A DNA stretch of 7,127 bases, from assembly GCA_003601795.1 (NCBI GenBank), contig PIXU01000192.1:1-7127 (forward strand), given 5' to 3'. How positions within the stretch are numbered: the stretch's first letter is position 1; every line of letters starts with the position of its first letter. The DNA is from Candidatus Methanophagales archaeon (GTDB lineage Archaea > Halobacteriota > Syntropharchaeia > Alkanophagales > Methanospirareceae). A program made the position numbers and the translations under genes. Of the stretch, positions 4,545 to 7,127 are shown piece by piece. The notes below the pieces were generated by a model. It did not search any database and had not been told where the DNA came from. It saw only the letters and a list, made by a program, of their open reading frames with translations.

Positions 4545-5021
4545 TTAGCTAGATAACCGATGCACTCTCTCTTTTCGCTTCTCCTCCTCGCAGGGATGCA
4601 CCCCAGTCCTGCAGAATATCTCAAAGTGTTCCAGCCACTGCGGATAATCAGGCGCAGATTTTACAAAATTCACTAAATTCTTTACCTGCTCTATTGTTTT
4701 CGCATGCAATTCGTGCTCGATGATGCACGCATCTTTGTTTGCTATATCTTCTGGCACTTTTATTATTTCCAAGAACGACCTTATCGTAGTATGTCGCCCC
4801 CATACTGCTTTTCCTATTTCTTCTCCTTTTGGTGTTAGAGTCACGCCATCGTATTTTCGATATTCAACGAAACCCCCATCATTCAGCCTCTTTACCATCT
4901 CCACAACGCTTGATGGCGTAACACCTAAAGCAAGTGCAATATCCTTTATCCGCGCGTATCCTTTCATTTTCGCGATACGCAGAATCGCTTCAAGATAGTC
5001 TTCCGCTTTTCTACTAAGCAT
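4545..5021 (-). CDS. DtxR/MntR-family metal-dependent transcriptional repressor
   Basis: This 158-residue protein has the two-domain core of the family. Residues 1-70 form a winged helix-turn-helix (AEDYLEAILRI; IKDIALALGVTPSSVVEMVK; wing YRKYDGVTLTPKG). Residues about 75-140 form the dimerisation and metal domain (DACIIEHELHAKTIEQVKNL). Like MntR it lacks the C-terminal SH3-like domain. The ligand positions are readable in MntR numbering: D8, E11, H77, C99, E102 and H103. D8 is MntR-like, whereas Cys instead of Glu at 99 is DtxR/IdeR-like, so selectivity between Mn and Fe is unclear. Such proteins bind inverted repeats when charged with Mn(II) or Fe(II). Candidate sites lie in its own promoter and at the downstream operon. 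A TATA-like box about 27 bp ahead of the ATG, and the lack of a Shine-Dalgarno, suggest a leaderless mRNA. Confidence 0.92.
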   Translation of the reverse strand: MLSRKAEDYLEAILRIAKMKGYARIKDIALALGVTPSSVVEMVKRLNDGGFVEYRKYDGVTLTPKGEEIGKAVWGRHTTIRSFLEIIKVPEDIANKDACIIEHELHAKTIEQVKNLVNFVKSAPDYPQWLEHFEIFCRTGVHPCEEEKRKERVHRLSS

Positions 5022-5033
5022 ACTCTAACATTA

Positions 5034-5053
5034 TTAGGGCACCCATATTTAAA
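5034..5053 (-). promoter_or_regulatory. Repressor-gene promoter with partial DtxR-like site
   Basis: TTTAAATATG (complement of 5044-5053) is a TATA-like box placed so that transcription would begin at or next to the ATG at 5021. TTAGGGCACCCATA at 5034-5047 resembles the minus-strand reading of the downstream operator (TTAGGGCAACCTAA), matching at 11 of 14 bases. This suggests autoregulation. The second half-site is poor. Confidence 0.45.
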
Positions 5054-5065
5054 CTTTCTATACCT

Positions 5066-5087
5066 GCAATAAAATAAAAACTTATAC
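5066..5087 (+). promoter_or_regulatory. Divergent promoter for the HAD phosphatase gene
   Basis: AATAAAATAAAAA followed by CTTATAC supplies two overlapping TATA-like options. The first would start transcription near the ATG at 5097 (leaderless). The second would start near 5108, favouring a GTG start at 5124. Confidence 0.4.
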
Positions 5088-5096
5088 ATCAGGAAA

Positions 5097-6197
5097 ATGA
5101 TAGCAGTCGAGAAGGGGCATGAGGTGGAGAAAACAATATTTTTCGACCTTGAAGGACCTTTATCGCCACAGGATAATGCTTATGAGGTGATGAAGCTCAT
5201 AGGAAAAGAAGGCGCGATTATCTTCGAGGTTATAAGCAAATACGATGATATTATATCTCTCGAGGGCAGGGAAGGCTACGAGCCCGGCGATACCCTTGCC
5301 TTGATCGTACCTTTCTTCTTGTTGCATGGCATAACGGAAGATGACATAAAGAGGGTATCTGAGCGCGCAAGAATTGTGGAAGGAGCAGAATATTTATTTG
5401 GGAAGTTACAGGCTGAGAATTGGGACATCTACATCATATCCACGAGTTACGAGCAGCACGCTTATAATATAGGTCGCAAACTGGGTGTAGTTCCTGAGAG
5501 CAATATTATCTGCACAAGCCTTTCAAAAACGCTTCGCGACGCTATACCAAAGAGGTTTTTAGATACAATAAAAAAAGCGGAAGAAGACATAATTGATCTT
5601 TATTCTGATATTGAGAATACGGAACGGATGGTAAATCGCTTAGATGATTTCTTTTTCTCGCAACTTCGCGCTCTCGGCTATGATATTTTTTCGACAAGGG
5701 TAGTAGGAGGAGAAAGGAAGGCGAAGGCAGTGCGACAGATAGCGAAGAAGAAAGGAGTGATGCTAAGCGATGTAATCGCAGTAGGCGACAGCATTACTGA
5801 TTACAAGATGCTAAATGAGGTTGCAACACATGGTGGAATCTCAGTTGTTTTTAATGGTAACGAATATGCAGTTCCCTATGCTAATGTAGGACTCGCATCT
5901 GTTGATATAAGATTCCTTCACATATTATGCGATGCCTTTGTGAGAGGAAGGAAAGAGGAAGTGATGGCAGTGACGACAAACTGGGAAGAAAACCGGGAGG
6001 AGTTTGAAAGAAGTCCCTTTGATATTCCTGATAACTGTATTACAGCGGATATAAGGGATTTTATTATGAAACAAAGAAAATCTTTTCCTTATTTCCATAA
6101 TATCGAGCGTGCAGACGAAATAGAAAAAGAAGAGATAATAAAAATACATAAGCAGGTGAGAATGCAAGTGAGAGAAGATGCAGGGAAGCTGGGGTGA
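5097..6197 (+). CDS. HAD-superfamily phosphatase with DxE nucleophile motif
   Basis: This 366-residue soluble protein shows all four HAD motifs. Motif I is IFFDLEGPLSP with nucleophile D17 and E19 at the +2 position, where most phosphatases have Asp. Motif II is IISTS (S115-S117). The motif III lysine is in GGERKAKAVRQI (K208 or K210). Motif IV is AVGDSITDYKML with D231 and D235. Residues 28-105 probably form the C1-type cap, and an insert at about 150-195 is rich in charged helices. The C-terminal 80 residues (from about 285) are a charged extension of unknown role. The overall plan recalls archaeal phosphoserine-phosphatase-like proteins, but the substrate cannot be told; the D/E swap suggests a specialised subfamily. 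The start is ambiguous: ATG 5097 has only a weak AGGA immediately before it, while GTG 5124, ten codons in, has AGGGG about 7 nt upstream and sits just before the first strand. It is divergent from the metal repressor. Confidence 0.85.
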   Translation: MIAVEKGHEVEKTIFFDLEGPLSPQDNAYEVMKLIGKEGAIIFEVISKYDDIISLEGREGYEPGDTLALIVPFFLLHGITEDDIKRVSERARIVEGAEYLFGKLQAENWDIYIISTSYEQHAYNIGRKLGVVPESNIICTSLSKTLRDAIPKRFLDTIKKAEEDIIDLYSDIENTERMVNRLDDFFFSQLRALGYDIFSTRVVGGERKAKAVRQIAKKKGVMLSDVIAVGDSITDYKMLNEVATHGGISVVFNGNEYAVPYANVGLASVDIRFLHILCDAFVRGRKEEVMAVTTNWEENREEFERSPFDIPDNCITADIRDFIMKQRKSFPYFHNIERADEIEKEEIIKIHKQVRMQVREDAGKLG

Positions 6198-6241
6198 AAT
6201 CGCCTGACGGGGCAATGAAAAATGCAAGTGCAAATCAATTA

Positions 6242-6269
6242 ATATGATTATAATTTATTGTAATCATAT
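6242..6269. promoter_or_regulatory. 28-bp near-perfect palindrome over a TATA box
   Basis: ATATGATTA (6242-6250) and TAATCATAT (6261-6269) are perfect 9-bp inverted arms. Further AAT/ATT pairs inside bring symmetry to 24 of 28 bases. The centre, TTATAATTTA, is a TATA-like box for the TPR gene. A dimeric repressor bound here would occlude the basal factor TBP. It is AT-rich and unlike the TTAGG sites, so a different regulator is implied. Confidence 0.6.
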
Positions 6270-6294
6270 GGAAGTAAAAAACGAAGAAGGGAAA

Positions 6295-6690
6295 ATGTGG
6301 GAAGGGAAGACCGCAGAAGATTTACTTCTACTCGGAGAAGAATATCTGGTGGAAGGGAAATATGAAGAAGCAATAGAAGTTTACAGGGAGATAGTGAAGA
6401 AGGAGCCGATTCTTCCAACGCTGGCAAAGGCATGTAACGATTGTGGAACTGCTTATGCAAGTTTAGAACAACATGAAATGGCAATAGGATTCTTTAACGC
6501 AGCACTGAATCTCAGGACTTATCTAATGGACGAAGGTATATCAGCTTGCTACAATCTTGGGCAGGTTTACAGGATTATAGGGGATGAGGAGAAAGCAGAG
6601 GAGTATTTCCAGCGTGGGGATATGATAAAGCGGGAACATATACGCAGGGATGAACAAGCACAACGTATATTCGCGGCTGAAAAGCCTTGA
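6295..6690 (+). CDS. Small tetratricopeptide-repeat protein
   Basis: From ATG 6295 this is a 131-residue soluble protein made of about three TPR units. Residues about 6-39 contain LGEEYLVEGKYEEAIEVYRE. Residues 44-77 contain CGTAYASLEQHEMAIGFFNA. Residues 82-112 contain CYNLGQVYRIIGDEEKAEEY. A charged C-terminal helix follows. Each unit keeps the small residues (G/A at positions 8, 20 and 27) that pack the helical hairpins. TPR arrays mediate protein-protein contacts; the partner is unknown. In-frame ATGs at 6244 and 6268 lie within the palindromic promoter region, which predicts transcription starting near 6275-6280. AAGGG sits just before 6295, so I prefer that start. It is monocistronic by appearance, 97 bp after the phosphatase gene. 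Confidence 0.8.
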   Translation: MWEGKTAEDLLLLGEEYLVEGKYEEAIEVYREIVKKEPILPTLAKACNDCGTAYASLEQHEMAIGFFNAALNLRTYLMDEGISACYNLGQVYRIIGDEEKAEEYFQRGDMIKREHIRRDEQAQRIFAAEKP

Positions 6691-6718
6691 TGGCGGTGTG
6701 TCTGAACAAACGGAAATC

Positions 6719-6785
6719 CTAATTATAATTACTATACGTTTGAAGAGTTGAGTGGTGGAAATAACGAAGAAGAAGAATAGGAGTG
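6719..6785 (+). promoter_or_regulatory. Promoter and ribosome binding site for the FBP aldolase/phosphatase
   Basis: AATTATAATTACTATA (from about 6720) is a TATA-like region about 70 bp ahead of the next ATG. GGAGTG at 6780-6785 is a Shine-Dalgarno 7 nt before ATG 6793. Confidence 0.5.
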
Positions 6786-6792
6786 GAAGAAA

Positions 6793-7127
6793 ATGGAAAA
6801 AATAACCGTAAGTTTGATAAAAGCAGATGTGGGTGGATTTCCCGGGCATTCGACTGTGCGCCCGGAGTTAAAGGAGAAGGCGAGGGAGCAGATGGAGCGC
6901 GCGAAGAAAGAAGGGTTGCTTGTGGATTATCATGTCTTGAATGCTGGTGACGACCTGCAGTTGCTGATGAGCCATCGGAAAGGAGTGGATTCGGAGGAGA
7001 TACATGGACTGGCGTGGGATACGTTTGAAGCGGCGACAGAGGTGGCTAAGGAGCTCAAGTTGCACGGTGCGGGGCAAGATTTGCTGGTGGATGCGTTCAG
7101 CGGGAACATACGCGGTATGGGTCCCGG
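6793..7127 (+). CDS. fbp: Fructose-1,6-bisphosphate aldolase/phosphatase (class V FBPase), 5' part
   Basis: The first 111 codons of an enzyme usually about 365-390 residues long; the rest lies beyond the window. This archaeal-type bifunctional enzyme condenses dihydroxyacetone phosphate with glyceraldehyde 3-phosphate and then removes the 1-phosphate, giving fructose 6-phosphate. That makes gluconeogenesis effectively one-way. The N-terminus is highly diagnostic: ITVSLIKADVGGFPGHS (D12 and H19, metal and phosphate ligands), AGDDLQLLMSHRKGVD (D53 and D54), EIHGLAWDTFEAATEVAKEL, and GAGQDLLVDAFSGNIRGMGP (Q95 and D96). GGAGTG is well placed ahead of the ATG. Codons are more GC-rich than in the neighbours, probably reflecting high expression. 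Cytosolic; no signal peptide. Confidence 0.96.
   Translation, partial: MEKITVSLIKADVGGFPGHSTVRPELKEKAREQMERAKKEGLLVDYHVLNAGDDLQLLMSHRKGVDSEEIHGLAWDTFEAATEVAKELKLHGAGQDLLVDAFSGNIRGMGP

Noticed and set aside
6244..6294. Longer N-terminus for the TPR protein (starts at 6244 or 6268)
   Set aside because: These codons lie in the TATA/palindrome region and would be at or ahead of the likely transcription start; the TPR homology begins after the ATG at 6295.
6690..6724. Ten-codon ATG frame after the TPR gene
   Set aside because: Too short, no ribosome binding site beyond the end of the TPR gene, and no conserved features.

Overview
The window looks archaeal, most likely an anaerobic euryarchaeote of the methanogen / methane-oxidiser kind. 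It carries an archaeal stalk protein (L12/aP1), an archaeal bifunctional fructose-1,6-bisphosphate aldolase/phosphatase, MCM helicase sequence, a tRNA-Glu without an encoded CCA, and TATA-like boxes (not -10/-35 pairs) ahead of several genes. The lineage is an inference from gene content. No 16S or other decisive marker is present.

Positions 1-2367 are a graveyard. The left edge holds the inside of a broken ABC-2 transporter permease on the minus strand. A CRISPR remnant of two whole repeats plus one truncated repeat abuts it directly. The third repeat is cut at about 381, where a decayed IS630-type (DD34E) insertion sequence begins; its transposase carries an in-frame stop and a homopolymer frameshift. 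After an AT-rich gap with small repeats comes a mosaic of minus-strand fragments. These are a tyrosine recombinase broken by a 7-bp tandem duplication, a piece of an MCM helicase with an internal deletion, and perhaps the first ten codons of a glycosyltransferase, all read as one deceptive 167-codon frame. This lies downstream of the 3' end of a tRNA-Glu gene. That position suggests an old element integrated at the tRNA.

Positions 2368-5021 hold ordinary minus-strand genes: tRNA-Glu(UUC), rpl12, a 429-residue coiled-coil protein with a Cys-rich DUF2325 domain, a 53-residue ORF 14 nt upstream of it, and a DtxR/MntR-family metal-dependent repressor. TTAGG/CCTAA palindromes resembling DtxR/IdeR boxes lie at the expected transcription start of the 53-aa/DUF2325 pair, and a weaker copy lies in the repressor's own promoter. 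Together these suggest a metal-responsive regulator and target operon whose effector is a protein with an unusual C-x2-C-x2-C-x2-C cluster. This is the best candidate for an undescribed system here.

Positions 5097-7127 hold plus-strand genes: a HAD-superfamily phosphatase with a DxE nucleophile motif, a small three-TPR protein with a near-perfect 28-bp palindrome over its TATA box, and the first 111 codons of the gluconeogenic FBP aldolase/phosphatase, cut by the window edge.
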